A stretch of DNA of 64,000 nucleotides from Candidatus Pelagibacter ubique HIMB058 (lineage in GTDB: Bacteria > Pseudomonadota > Alphaproteobacteria > Pelagibacterales > Pelagibacteraceae). The notes beneath the pieces are model-generated. The model did no database searches. It worked only from the letters and a program-made list of their open reading frames with translations, and had not been told where the DNA came from. Shown here piece by piece: positions 34,824 through 46,085 of the stretch. A program made the translations under genes and the position numbers. Positions within the stretch are counted from its first letter, which is position 1. Every line of letters begins with the position of its first letter. The stretch lies in assembly GCA_000419545.1 (NCBI GenBank), contig ATTF01000001.1:28663-92662 (forward strand), written 5' to 3'.

Positions 34824-35310
34824 TTATTTATTTGTTACATGTTTTGGAATTGGATCTTTTAGATATGCTCCTGGCACTATCACATCTTTGATAACTACAG
34901 TTTTTTTGTTTAGTTTGTTTCACATCATAAATTTATCTTCTAATATTATACTTATAATTTTGTTGTTAATTTTTATTTATTCTTTTTACGCAGTCTCCAA
35001 TTATATAAAAGGTAATGATAATAAAGACCCAAAAGAGGTTGTTATTGATGAATTTATTGGTCAATCCATTCCAATTTATCTTTATGAAATTTCTCATGGC
35101 ACTATTAAAGATCCTCAAGAAGCCATTTTATTCTATTTATATATTTTTATCTTATTTAGATATTTTGATATTAAAAAACCTTTCCCAGTAAACTTCTTTG
35201 ATAAAAAATTTAAAAATAGTTTTGGTGTAATATTTGATGATGTTATAGCAGGCTTATATGTTGTTCTAACGCTTATAATCTTTATGATAGTTAAATCTAA
35301 GTTTTTCTAA
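34807..35310 (+). CDS. pgpA: Phosphatidylglycerophosphatase A
   Basis: 167 residues with three to four hydrophobic helices. The family motifs are FGIGSFRYAPGT at the N-terminus, VVIDEFIGQ in the middle (acidic active-site residues) and FRYFDIKKPFP. The enzyme dephosphorylates phosphatidylglycerophosphate to phosphatidylglycerol at the inner membrane. It starts inside the end of ispDF (17-bp overlap) and its stop overlaps the next start as TAATG. Confidence 0.9.
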   Translation: MIKIFNYLFVTCFGIGSFRYAPGTITSLITTVFLFSLFHIINLSSNIILIILLLIFIYSFYAVSNYIKGNDNKDPKEVVIDEFIGQSIPIYLYEISHGTIKDPQEAILFYLYIFILFRYFDIKKPFPVNFFDKKFKNSFGVIFDDVIAGLYVVLTLIIFMIVKSKFF

Positions 35311-35780
35311 TGAATTTAAATCAAAAAATAGTTGAATTGTTAAAAAGAAAGAAATTAAAACTCGCTGTTGCAGAGTCATGTACTGGCGGAATGTTATCTA
35401 GTGCTATTACATCTGTAAGCGGATCATCGAAAGTATTTAGTATGGGATTAGTTACTTACTCAAATCAAGCTAAAACAAGCATACTAAAAATACCAAAACA
35501 AATTATTAGTAAAAATGGAGCTGTCAGCATTCAATGTTGTCTAGCAATGGTTAATAATTTAAGCAAAATTAGTAAAGCAAAAGCATGTATTTCGATAACA
35601 GGAATAGCTGGTCCTAAAGGCGGATCTAAACAAAAGCCAATTGGTTTAGTTTATATTGGATTAAAAAATGGAAAAAAAGTTATTGTAAATAAATGCAATT
35701 TTAAAAATAATGGTAGAACTTTTATTCAAAAACAAACTGTAAAAAAGGCATTAAGCTTATTAGCTGCTTTTATCAGATAG
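35310..35780 (+). CDS. pncC: CinA C-terminal-domain nicotinamide-nucleotide amidase (PncC)
   Basis: 156 residues, the stand-alone amidase domain of CinA without the N-terminal pyrophosphatase. Recognisable segments are LAVAESCTGGMLSSAIT at the N-terminus, VTYSNQAK and ITGIAGPKGGS with a following KPIGLVYIGL. It deamidates nicotinamide mononucleotide to nicotinate mononucleotide, recycling NAD breakdown products. It is coupled to pgpA by TAATG. Its 3' end overlaps the convergent small membrane-protein gene by 8 bp. Confidence 0.88.
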   Translation: MNLNQKIVELLKRKKLKLAVAESCTGGMLSSAITSVSGSSKVFSMGLVTYSNQAKTSILKIPKQIISKNGAVSIQCCLAMVNNLSKISKAKACISITGIAGPKGGSKQKPIGLVYIGLKNGKKVIVNKCNFKNNGRTFIQKQTVKKALSLLAAFIR

Positions 35781-36085
35781 GGTAACTAAACTTCGGATTG
35801 ACTATAAAATCTAAAAGATGAGATGTAAAACTATTAAGTAACAAGAATATTCCAAACGCAATTAAATACAAAATAAAAACTAAAAAATTTCTTGCTCTTT
35901 TTTTCACTAGTAAATCTTTGCTTTCAGGAACCCAATCTTTATTTGGAGATTTAAAATCATAAGAAAACATCCAATAAGTTATATCGCTCTCATTAGGATC
36001 ACCTGTTCTAATTTTTTTAATATAAGAAGCTAAACTTTTAAATGTGAAAAAAAAAAACTACCAATAAAACAGAAACTATTAACAT
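35773..36085 (-). CDS. Small two-helix membrane protein, reading frame split at an A11/T11 tract
   Basis: Two pieces in adjacent frames appear to make one gene. The first begins at an ATG (36085-36083) sharing a base with the COQ10 stop (TAATG) and reads [13 protein letters not shown], a membrane helix, into a run of eleven T (36057-36047 on the minus strand). The second frame is open through the same run and continues TFKSLASYIKKIRTGDPNESD..., then a second helix (NFLVFILYLIAFGIFLLL) to the stop. Removing one T joins them into a protein of about 103 residues. A purely ORF-based reading would see only 65 residues starting at 35970. The family is not recognised. The frame break could be a sequencing error, slippage, phase variation or a true mutation. 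Confidence 0.65.
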
Positions 36086-36528
36086 TATTTATATAATCGT
36101 ATTGCTCTTTCCTCGAATGATTTAGCGATTTTGTTTAAACCAAGTTCAAAGGATTTTTTCATTATAGAATTTAAAATTGGATTCTTTAGTTCAAAATCAA
36201 TAAAAAATTCTAATTGGGTGTTGTTATTTATTTCTTTAAAAAACCATTCATTTTTAAGATGTTTTAAAGGGCCATCTAAATTTGTAACAATTATTTTATC
36301 TGATGCTTTGTGATAAGTAACATGACTTGAAAAGGTTTCATTTAAAATACTTTTTCCAACTTTTAAATCCCCGTTAAAAGTAATTAAGTCTGTACTTTCA
36401 TTTTTATCAAAAATTTTTCCTTCCATGCACCAAGGAACGAACTCTGGATACTTTTCAATATCAAGAACCATTTCTATAAGTTGATCTTTTTTACAAGGGA
36501 TGATCTTTTTTAATGTTGCGGATGACAT
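36085..36528 (-). CDS. COQ10/RatA-family START-like coenzyme Q-binding protein
   Basis: 147 residues. The polyketide-cyclase/START fold is recognisable from [30 protein letters not shown] in abbreviated form (Y-P-E-F-V-P-W-C) and the [11 protein letters not shown] strand-helix near the C-terminus. Bacterial and mitochondrial COQ10 homologues bind ubiquinone and assist its delivery to the respiratory chain. The location after lipA is the standard alphaproteobacterial arrangement. The start lies 19 bp inside the end of lipA, so translation is coupled. Some databases label the family RatA toxin; that role is not supported by the context. Confidence 0.88.
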   Translation of the reverse strand: MSSATLKKIIPCKKDQLIEMVLDIEKYPEFVPWCMEGKIFDKNESTDLITFNGDLKVGKSILNETFSSHVTYHKASDKIIVTNLDGPLKHLKNEWFFKEINNNTQLEFFIDFELKNPILNSIMKKSFELGLNKIAKSFEERAIRLYK

Positions 36529-37454
36529 TCGAGTTTTTTATTTCTTGCATCTTGTAATTTTCTAAAATCTTCATCCGCATGATACGAAGATCTTGTTAAT
36601 GGTGATGAAGAAACTAATAAAAACCCTTTAGTTTTTGCAATATTTTCAAATTCTTTAAATTCATCCGGATGATAATATCTATCTAATGGGTGATGTTTAG
36701 CAGATGGCTGTAAATATTGACCGATAGTAATAAAATCAACCTCTGCTGATCTTAAATCGTCCATAACTTGGATTACTTCATCTTTAGTTTCACCTAAGCC
36801 CACCATAATTCCGGATTTCGTAAATACTTTTTTATTAAATTTTTTTGCATTTTTTAAAAGTTCTAAAGATGCAAAATACCGTGCCCCAGGTCTGACTTTT
36901 GTATAAAGTCTTGGAACAGTTTCAATATTGTGATTAAAAACATCTAAATCTGCCTCTAAAACTTTTTTATAAGCTTCCCCTTTCCTTAAAAAGTCTGGGG
37001 TTAGAACCTCAATCGAGGTATTAGGGTTTTTTTCTCTAGTAGCTTTTACAACTCTATAAAAATGCTCTGAGCCACCATCATCTAAATCATCTCTATCTAC
37101 AGAAGTAATAACAACATGCTTCAAATTTAAATTTTTTACAGCATTTGAAATTTTAGCAGGCTCGAAAATATCTAGATCTGTTGGTTTGCCAGTTTTAACG
37201 TCACAAAATGCGCAAGCTCTTGTGCAAGTATCTCCCATAATCATAAAAGTTGCATGCTTTTTGCTCCAACATTCGGTTATATTTGGACAATTAGCTTCCT
37301 GACAAACGGTAACTAAATTATTTTGATTAACTACTTGTTTTGTTTGAAAAAAAACTTGTGAGTCTACAATCTTTGACCTTATCCACCCTGGTTTTTTTTT
37401 AATTGGATTTAAAGGTTTATTTACTTTTTCGGGATGTCTAACTTTTTCGCTCAT
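36510..37454 (-). CDS. lipA: Lipoyl synthase
   Basis: 314 residues. It has two [4Fe-4S] cluster motifs: the auxiliary C51-x4-C56-x5-C62 ([12 protein letters not shown]) and the radical-SAM C77-x3-C81-x2-C84 (CTRACAFC). The C-terminal RSSYHAD supplies the family's conserved serine ligand. The enzyme inserts sulfur into protein-bound octanoate to form lipoate for 2-oxoacid dehydrogenases and glycine cleavage. It overlaps the ftsB-like gene by 4 bp. In many alphaproteobacteria the pyruvate dehydrogenase genes sit between these two genes; here they do not. Confidence 0.97.
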   Translation of the reverse strand: MSEKVRHPEKVNKPLNPIKKKPGWIRSKIVDSQVFFQTKQVVNQNNLVTVCQEANCPNITECWSKKHATFMIMGDTCTRACAFCDVKTGKPTDLDIFEPAKISNAVKNLNLKHVVITSVDRDDLDDGGSEHFYRVVKATREKNPNTSIEVLTPDFLRKGEAYKKVLEADLDVFNHNIETVPRLYTKVRPGARYFASLELLKNAKKFNKKVFTKSGIMVGLGETKDEVIQVMDDLRSAEVDFITIGQYLQPSAKHHPLDRYYHPDEFKEFENIAKTKGFLLVSSSPLTRSSYHADEDFRKLQDARNKKLECHPQH

Positions 37455-37744
37455 TTAAGTTTTATTATTATTTCGTCTTGTTTTACGTAATTAAATTTTT
37501 CCCTATAAAGAATTTCTAAATAATCCTGATCATTATTATTTATTAGAGAAATTTTATGATCTAAATCTTTTAATTTTGCAGTCAATTTTTTATCTTTTTC
37601 CATTAATTCCTCATAAGTATTTTTTTTATCAAAGTAAGAGATTAATCCCCTCTCACCTCCAATAAGATTTATCGCGATATAAAGAGTAAAAAAAATATTA
37701 AATAATAAAAATTTTTTATTTTTCAAACTTTCAAATAGCTTCAT
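37451..37744 (-). CDS. ftsB: FtsB/DivIC-like septum formation initiator
   Basis: 97 residues. One N-terminal transmembrane helix (about 11-28) is followed by G-G-E-R-G-L, the G-x-x-G-L that marks FtsB-like proteins, and then a coiled coil of about 35 residues. Such proteins stabilise the divisome complex with FtsL and FtsQ in the inner membrane/periplasm. The position 3 bp after eno is the conserved alphaproteobacterial order. Sequence identity in this family is low, so the call leans on topology and synteny. Confidence 0.82.
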   Translation of the reverse strand: MKLFESLKNKKFLLFNIFFTLYIAINLIGGERGLISYFDKKNTYEELMEKDKKLTAKLKDLDHKISLINNNDQDYLEILYREKFNYVKQDEIIIKLK

Positions 37745-37747
37745 TAA

Positions 37748-39004
37748 TTAGATTCTAGCCATTTTAGCTTGGTTGCCAAGTTCCTCTTCGACACGCAATA
37801 ATCTGTTATATTTCGCCACTCTTTCAGACCTTGCTAAAGATCCAGTCTTTATTTGAGAAGACATTGTAGCTACTGCCAAATCAGCTATGAAAGTATCTTC
37901 TGAATCACCTGATCTATGAGAAATAATTGTATTAAAATTTGCTTTTTTTGCCATTGAAATAACTTCAAGCGTCTCTGTTAAAGTCCCAATCTGATTAGGT
38001 TTAACTAGTATACTGTTAGCTGATTTTTCTTTAATACCTTTTTCCAAACGTTTTGTATTTGTAACAAATAGATCATCTCCAACAAGTTGTACATTTTTAC
38101 CAATAGCGTTTGTAATTTTATTCCAAGAATTCCAGTCTTCTTCTGCAAAAGGATCCTCTATAGACTTAATAGGATAGTTTGACGTAAGTTTTTCATAATA
38201 TTTAATAACATTGTCTACTGATGTAAAATTTTTTGACTCTATTGAGTATTCTCCTTTTTCATTCATCAACTCATTTGCAGCAACATCTAAACATATCACA
38301 ACATCTTGCCCTGCTTTTAATTTAGATTTTTCAATAGCTTGAACAATAAGCTCTAATGCCTCTTCATTTGTATTGATAGATGGAGCAAACCCTCCTTCAT
38401 CACCAACATTGGTAAGCATTTTTTTCGACTGTAATAATTTTTTTAAATTTTGAATTACTAAAAAACATTTTTCTATAGCATCCATAAAATTTTTAGCTGA
38501 GTCAGGTCTGATCATGAATTCTTGAATATTTAAATCATTGTCTGCGTGTGCTCCGCCATTAATAATGTTCATCAAAGGAATAGGTAAAGAGAAAGATTTT
38601 CCTAAATTCTTAAACAAAGATTTATTGTTTGTAACTGCTGAACATTTTGCATTAGCTAAAGACACTGCAAGAGTAGCGTTGGCACCTAAATTAGTTTTAT
38701 TCTCACTTCCATCAAGATCTAATAAGGTTTTATCGATAATTTCTTGTTTATCTGTATCTAGTCCAACAAGTTTTGAAGAAATTTTACTATTTATATTTTC
38801 TACTGCTGTATTAACGCTTTTTCCTAAAAATTTATTTTTGTCTTTGTCTCTTAATTCATGAGCTTCAAAAGCGCCTGTGGACGCACCTGAAGGAGAAATT
38901 GCTGTAGCGGAAATGTTATTATCTAAAAAAACTTCTGCTTCAACAGTCGGGTTTCCTCTGCTATCAAAAACTTGACGGCCTTTGACGTTTTTAATTTTTG
39001 CCAT
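37748..39004 (-). CDS. eno: Enolase
   Basis: 418 residues, normal length. GRQVFDSRGNPTVE opens the protein. Active-site blocks visible are ASTGAFEAHELRD, NGGAHADN, NVGDEGGFAP with the catalytic Glu, a metal-site SIEDPFAEEDW, and LVKPNQIGTLTET with the catalytic Lys, followed by SHRSGDSEDTFIADLAV. The enzyme interconverts 2-phosphoglycerate and phosphoenolpyruvate. It is followed 3 bp later by ftsB and preceded 3 bp by kdsA on the same strand. Confidence 0.97.
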   Translation of the reverse strand: MAKIKNVKGRQVFDSRGNPTVEAEVFLDNNISATAISPSGASTGAFEAHELRDKDKNKFLGKSVNTAVENINSKISSKLVGLDTDKQEIIDKTLLDLDGSENKTNLGANATLAVSLANAKCSAVTNNKSLFKNLGKSFSLPIPLMNIINGGAHADNDLNIQEFMIRPDSAKNFMDAIEKCFLVIQNLKKLLQSKKMLTNVGDEGGFAPSINTNEEALELIVQAIEKSKLKAGQDVVICLDVAANELMNEKGEYSIESKNFTSVDNVIKYYEKLTSNYPIKSIEDPFAEEDWNSWNKITNAIGKNVQLVGDDLFVTNTKRLEKGIKEKSANSILVKPNQIGTLTETLEVISMAKKANFNTIISHRSGDSEDTFIADLAVATMSSQIKTGSLARSERVAKYNRLLRVEEELGNQAKMARI

Positions 39005-39007
39005 TTT

Positions 39008-41457
<2,450 letters not shown>

Positions 41458-41492
41458 TTATACTTTATATTATCTTAAATACAAAGTCTTAA

Positions 41493-41792
41493 TTACTTCG
41501 ATTGAGGTATCTGTGGAAGGTTTGAATTTTCTTCTTCTTCTTTTTCGAGAACTGATTGTGTTTCACGAAATTCATCTCGTGAAATAGCAACTATTGCAAT
41601 ACTACATATTATAAATAATGCAGCAACTATTGATGTAAATTTTGTTAAAAAAGTTCCTACTGATCTTGCTGACGTGAAATTATCCTGTGAAACACCTAAA
41701 CCTAAAGCTCCACCTTCAGATCTTTGAAGAAGAATAATTATAACTAATATTATTGCCAGAATAATGTTAACAAAGATTAATAGGCTTTCCAT
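41493..41792 (-). CDS. secG: Preprotein translocase subunit SecG
   Basis: 99 residues with two hydrophobic helices (about 4-22 and 50-68) separated by the conserved LLQRSEGGALGLGVSQ loop and a SARSVGTFLTKFT segment. SecG assists SecYE-mediated export in the inner membrane. The C-terminal tail is acidic and low in complexity. It is 5 bp downstream of tpiA. Confidence 0.92.
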   Translation of the reverse strand: MESLLIFVNIILAIILVIIILLQRSEGGALGLGVSQDNFTSARSVGTFLTKFTSIVAALFIICSIAIVAISRDEFRETQSVLEKEEEENSNLPQIPQSK

Positions 41793-41797
41793 GGTGC

Positions 41798-42541
41798 TTA
41801 TCTATAGTAATTCTTTATTATATCAATAAATTTTTTAGAAGTTTTTGAAGCCCCGCCTACTAAAAAACCATCTATTTCTTTAATTTCTTTAAACATCTCT
41901 ACATTGCTGCCATCTACGGAGCCACCATAAAGCACTGCTGGACTATTTTTTTTAAATATTCCCTTTAAAACTTTTTTAATATGAATTGTAGTTTTTTTTA
42001 ATTCATCTGCAGTTGGAATTTTTCCAGTGCCAATTGACCAAATAGGCTCATAAGCAACTATTATATTATTCTTATTAAATTTTTTTTCTAAAACTTTTGT
42101 CAATTGCCTTTTTAAAACACTTAGTGTTTTTTTATTTTTTTTCTCTGTTTTGTTTTCACCAATGCAAAAAACTACTTTCAAATTATTTTTCAAAGCATAC
42201 CTAACTTTATCTTTGAGCATTGTGTCAGTATCTCCCTCGCCTCTATTGTCTGAATGTCCTACTAAAGTATATTTAGCACCAACACTTTTAAGCATGTAAG
42301 GGCTTACGGCTGCAGTATTTGAGGAGAATTGTTCTTTCTGATAACAGTTTTGGGCACCTATCGAAATTTTCTTGTTTTTGAAATATTTAGAATAGCTTTC
42401 AATTAGAGTATATGGAGGGGTAATTATAACTCTGTATTTGTTTCTATTTTTGTCTTTTGAATAATATGAATTAATTTTGTTAAGAATACTGATAGATTTT
42501 GGTACCCCGAACATTTTCCAATTTCCGATAAAATATCTCAT
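41798..42541 (-). CDS. tpiA: Triosephosphate isomerase
   Basis: 247 residues. Catalytic N7 and K9 lie in GNWKMF, H96 in VGHSDNR, and E165 in VAYEPIWSIGTG; the phosphate loop GGSVDGSN is near the C-terminus. The usual GHSERR motif reads GHSDNR, so the conserved Glu is replaced by Asp98, a conservative but notable change. The enzyme interconverts dihydroxyacetone phosphate and glyceraldehyde-3-phosphate, which would join glycerol catabolism to glycolysis. It is the first gene of the minus-strand run and divergent from the ppiD-like gene. Confidence 0.95.
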   Translation of the reverse strand: MRYFIGNWKMFGVPKSISILNKINSYYSKDKNRNKYRVIITPPYTLIESYSKYFKNKKISIGAQNCYQKEQFSSNTAAVSPYMLKSVGAKYTLVGHSDNRGEGDTDTMLKDKVRYALKNNLKVVFCIGENKTEKKNKKTLSVLKRQLTKVLEKKFNKNNIIVAYEPIWSIGTGKIPTADELKKTTIHIKKVLKGIFKKNSPAVLYGGSVDGSNVEMFKEIKEIDGFLVGGASKTSKKFIDIIKNYYR

Positions 42542-42604
42542 AATTTGCCTTAGTTTAAATTTTAATCTATAGGTGTATAATTTTGAACTTAATAAATTAA
42601 TATA

Positions 42605-44059
42605 ATGGCAACATCAATAGGTAAATTATCAAAATCATTTTTTGTTAAACTTTTAGTTGGAATTATTATTTTGCCATTTGTCTTCTGGGGGATGGGAGAT
42701 GTGTTTAGAGGCGGAAATCAAAACGTAGTTGCAACTGTGGACTCTAATAAAATTAGTACGCAGGAATTTGTCAATTATATTAACCGGCTTAATTTAAATG
42801 AAGAACAGGTAAAAAATTTATCAAAAACAGATCTCGTTGAACAAATTTTGTCTGATTATATTGGAAAAAAAGTGATGTCGTTAGAAATAGAAAAACTTGG
42901 TGTTGTAGTTAGCGATAACGCTCTAAGAGATATTATTAAAAATGACAAATCTTTTTTTAAAGATGATAAATTTTCAAGAACTGAGTATGAAAAATTTTTA
43001 ATTAAAAGTGGAATTACTGCACCTCAATTTGAAGCTAACATTGTTGAACAAGAAAAAAGAAGACAGTTTTTAAGTTCATTAGCAGGAGGAATAGTTATCC
43101 CTGATATTTTAGTTGAAAAGGAATTTAGAAAAGAAAATCAAACAAAAACTATTCAATATATAGATTTAGAAAAATACCACTCAAAGAAAAAACCATCGTT
43201 AGAAAGCATTAAAGAACTCTACGAAAGAAATAAAAATGTATTTTTTACAGAGCTTAAATCAATTAGATACGCAGAAATTAAGCCAGAATTAATTAGTGGT
43301 AGCCAAGATTATAATGAGAATTTTTTCAAGCAATTAGATATTATTGAAAACAATGTTTTAGATGGACAATCATTTGAGGAAACGGCAAAAGCTAATAACT
43401 TAAAGATTATAGAATTTAATAAAATAAACGCAAAAAAAGAAGATGAAGAAAAAAAGAAAATAGAAAATTTACCAGATAATCTTTTTAATAAGATTTATAA
43501 TATTAAAACACCTCAATCACCTGAAGTAATTAATTTAGAAAGTAAATATTACTTAGCAGAAATTAAAGATGAAGAGAAAAAAAATAGACCAATGAACGAT
43601 CCTGAGGTTTTAGAAGCGCTTAATGCTCAATTAAGCTTTAAAGAAAAAATAGATAGCAATACATCATTGGCTAAAGATATAAGCTTAGGTGCTTTTGATG
43701 GTGAGAATTTTAAAAAATTTGCTGACAATAATAGTTTGGTAGTTAAAGATTATAAAATTTCTAATATAAAACAAAACGATGTTTTTGATGAAGGTATAGT
43801 AAAAAGAATTTTTTTAACTAAAGATGGAGATATTAATCTAATTACCAATAGCACACTCACAAAAAGTTTTTTAATATCAACAAAAAATACTGAATATAAA
43901 AAACTAGATAAAAAAGGTAATGAATTTGAGCAATACGAAGCTAAGGCACGATTAAACTTGATTAACAAAATCTATCAATCATATGATGAAAATGCTAATC
44001 AGAAGTATAAAGTTGAGGTTAATCAAAGAACTATAGATCGTGTTAAAAATTCATTTTAA
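42605..44059 (+). CDS. SurA-N/PpiD-like periplasmic folding factor
   Basis: 484 residues. One N-terminal membrane helix (about 11-30) carries an F-V-F-W-G-M-G-D segment like the PpiD anchor. It is followed by a SurA_N/trigger-like helical domain (about 35-190) and a PpiC-like region of reduced conservation. It is shorter than E. coli PpiD. Inner-membrane-anchored PpiD proteins meet newly exported proteins at the Sec translocon exit; prolyl isomerase activity is often lost. In alphaproteobacteria this gene conventionally precedes trpE, as here, where they share one base (TAATG). Confidence 0.85.
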   Translation: MATSIGKLSKSFFVKLLVGIIILPFVFWGMGDVFRGGNQNVVATVDSNKISTQEFVNYINRLNLNEEQVKNLSKTDLVEQILSDYIGKKVMSLEIEKLGVVVSDNALRDIIKNDKSFFKDDKFSRTEYEKFLIKSGITAPQFEANIVEQEKRRQFLSSLAGGIVIPDILVEKEFRKENQTKTIQYIDLEKYHSKKKPSLESIKELYERNKNVFFTELKSIRYAEIKPELISGSQDYNENFFKQLDIIENNVLDGQSFEETAKANNLKIIEFNKINAKKEDEEKKKIENLPDNLFNKIYNIKTPQSPEVINLESKYYLAEIKDEEKKNRPMNDPEVLEALNAQLSFKEKIDSNTSLAKDISLGAFDGENFKKFADNNSLVVKDYKISNIKQNDVFDEGIVKRIFLTKDGDINLITNSTLTKSFLISTKNTEYKKLDKKGNEFEQYEAKARLNLINKIYQSYDENANQKYKVEVNQRTIDRVKNSF

Positions 44060-45516
44060 TGAAGTTAAATTTAAGTTTTAGAGAATTTAAAAATAATCAC
44101 TCTAAAAAAAAACATCAAATTTTATTTAGAGCAAGATCTTGTAATCAATATTACAAGGTCGAAAACTTGTTTAGATTTCTTTTAGCTGAAAAAAATAGCT
44201 TTATCTTTGAATCAGTCGAAAAAGGTACAATCAAAGGTCGTTATACTATAATTGGTCTTAATCCTGATAAAATATGGGATATAAATAAAAATATAATTAC
44301 ACTTAATAGCTCAGGTAAAAAAACTAAAATTAAATCTGATCCATTAAAATATATTAATAAACTTATTAAGGAATTTAAGATTAAAATTCCAAATCAATTA
44401 CCTTCGATGTCTTCGATGCTTGTAGGTTATTTTTCTTATGATGTTATTCGATATATAGAAAAAATTCCTAATAATTGTAAAGATGATCTTAAAATTCCTG
44501 ATGTTAGATTATCAAGACCTAAAAATTTGATAATTTACGATAACGTAAAAAAAAAGATTTTTTACGTGGAAAACGTTTATGCAGATACAAAAATTAAAAA
44601 TTATGAAGAAGAATACCATACAATAAACAAGAGGTTTGATTTGTATGAAGATTTTGAAAATATCAAGCTTCCAGAACAATTTTCATTTAAACCTAATAAA
44701 AATTTAATTAAATCAAATACTTCTAAAGAAAAATTTAAATCACTTGTTAAAAAAGCAAAAACATACATTGAAAAAGGAGATATTTTTCAAGTTGTTTTGA
44801 GTCAAAGATTTGAAAGAAAAATAAATAAAACACCAATAGAAATTTATAATCATTTAAGAAAATCTAACCCCTCACCTTTTATGTTTTATTTTAACTATAA
44901 AGATTTTAACATATTGGGTAGTAGTCCAGAAATATTAGTCAGGCTTAGAGGCGGTGAAGTAACGATAAGGCCTATCGCCGGTACTAGACCAAGAGGAAAA
45001 AATATAAAAGAAGATAAAAAATATGAATTTGACCTTCTAAAAGATAAAAAAGAATTAGCTGAACATTTAATGTTGTTGGATCTTGGAAGAAATGACGTTG
45101 GAAAAGTATCTAAAGTAAATACAGTTAAAGTAACTGAAAAGTTTAAAGTCGAGAGATATTCTCATGTAATGCATATTGTCTCTAATGTTATAGGTAAATT
45201 TAATAGCAACTTCTCATTATTTGAAACTTTATTATCAGGATTTCCAGCTGGAACGGTCAGCGGTGCACCAAAAATAAGAGCTATGGAAATCATCGATGAA
45301 TTAGAGAAAACTAAAAGAAAACTATATGCAGGAGGAATTGGTTATTTCACTCCTAATGGTGAATTTGATACCTGTATAGCGTTAAGAACAGCTTTAATAA
45401 AAAATAAAAAATTTTATGTACAAGCTGGTGCAGGTGTAGTCGCGGATAGCAAACCTGAAAAAGAGTATGCTGAAACAGTAAATAAAGCTAAAGCATTAAT
45501 GAGAGCAGTAGATTAA
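44059..45516 (+). CDS. trpE: Anthranilate synthase component I
   Basis: 485 residues. The N-terminal half carries the tryptophan-feedback region (FLFES-like FIFESVEKG). The C-terminal chorismate-binding domain has DIFQVVLSQRF, PIAGTRPRG, LDLGRNDVGKVS and LLSGFPAGTVSGAPKIRAM, all typical. The enzyme makes anthranilate from chorismate with ammonia from TrpG. It is coupled upstream to the ppiD-like gene and followed with no spacer by trpG. Confidence 0.96.
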   Translation: MKLNLSFREFKNNHSKKKHQILFRARSCNQYYKVENLFRFLLAEKNSFIFESVEKGTIKGRYTIIGLNPDKIWDINKNIITLNSSGKKTKIKSDPLKYINKLIKEFKIKIPNQLPSMSSMLVGYFSYDVIRYIEKIPNNCKDDLKIPDVRLSRPKNLIIYDNVKKKIFYVENVYADTKIKNYEEEYHTINKRFDLYEDFENIKLPEQFSFKPNKNLIKSNTSKEKFKSLVKKAKTYIEKGDIFQVVLSQRFERKINKTPIEIYNHLRKSNPSPFMFYFNYKDFNILGSSPEILVRLRGGEVTIRPIAGTRPRGKNIKEDKKYEFDLLKDKKELAEHLMLLDLGRNDVGKVSKVNTVKVTEKFKVERYSHVMHIVSNVIGKFNSNFSLFETLLSGFPAGTVSGAPKIRAMEIIDELEKTKRKLYAGGIGYFTPNGEFDTCIALRTALIKNKKFYVQAGAGVVADSKPEKEYAETVNKAKALMRAVD

Positions 45517-46083
45517 ATGAAAATACTATTAATAGATAACTACGATAGTTTTACTTACAATTTATTTCACTACATCTCTAATTTTAAAAAGAATGTTGAA
45601 GTATTTAGAAATGATAAGATTGATGGAAAAACAATATTGAAAAAAAAATATGATAAAATTGTTATTTCACCCGGTCCTGGTAATCCTAATCAAGCTGGAA
45701 ATTGTCTAAAGATAGTTAAAGAAGTTCATAAAAAAATACCCATTCTCGGAGTTTGTTTGGGTCATCAGATTATTGGCCAGGTTTTTGGTGGAAAAATAAT
45801 AAGAGCTAAAAATTTAATGCACGGAAAAACAAGTAAAATTAAACATCAAAAAATGGGTTTATTTAAAAATATTCAAAATAATTTTGAAGCTACGAGATAT
45901 CACAGTTTGGTCGTTGACCGTAAAAAGTTTCCAAAAGACCTGATAATAACAGCTGAAACAAAGAATAAAACGGTTATGGGGTTAATGCATAAAAACTATA
46001 ATATTCACGGGTTTCAGTTTCATCCTGAAAGCATAAGTACTAAAATGGGCATGAAATTGATTAAAAATTTTATTAATAATTAA
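45517..46083 (+). CDS. trpG: Anthranilate synthase component II (glutamine amidotransferase)
   Basis: 188 residues, a class I glutaminase. LIDNYDSFTYNL opens the protein, the oxyanion and nucleophile elements are SPGPGNP and GVCLGHQ, and the catalytic His/Glu lie in QFHPES. It supplies ammonia to TrpE. It may also serve p-aminobenzoate synthesis, since no separate pabA is in the window. It begins immediately after the trpE stop. Confidence 0.95.
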   Translation: MKILLIDNYDSFTYNLFHYISNFKKNVEVFRNDKIDGKTILKKKYDKIVISPGPGNPNQAGNCLKIVKEVHKKIPILGVCLGHQIIGQVFGGKIIRAKNLMHGKTSKIKHQKMGLFKNIQNNFEATRYHSLVVDRKKFPKDLIITAETKNKTVMGLMHKNYNIHGFQFHPESISTKMGMKLIKNFINN

Positions 46084-46085
46084 AT

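Noticed and set aside
35773-35970. The 65-residue frame starting at 35970 as the complete small membrane-protein gene.
   Set aside because: The frame is open well upstream of that ATG with a plausible protein sequence, and a coupled start in the adjacent frame lies at 36085, so the short version is probably truncated.
36085-36528. Annotation of the COQ10-like gene as the toxin of a RatA/RatB toxin-antitoxin pair.
   Set aside because: The location after lipA and the START fold fit the ubiquinone-binding COQ10 role, and no antitoxin-like partner is present.
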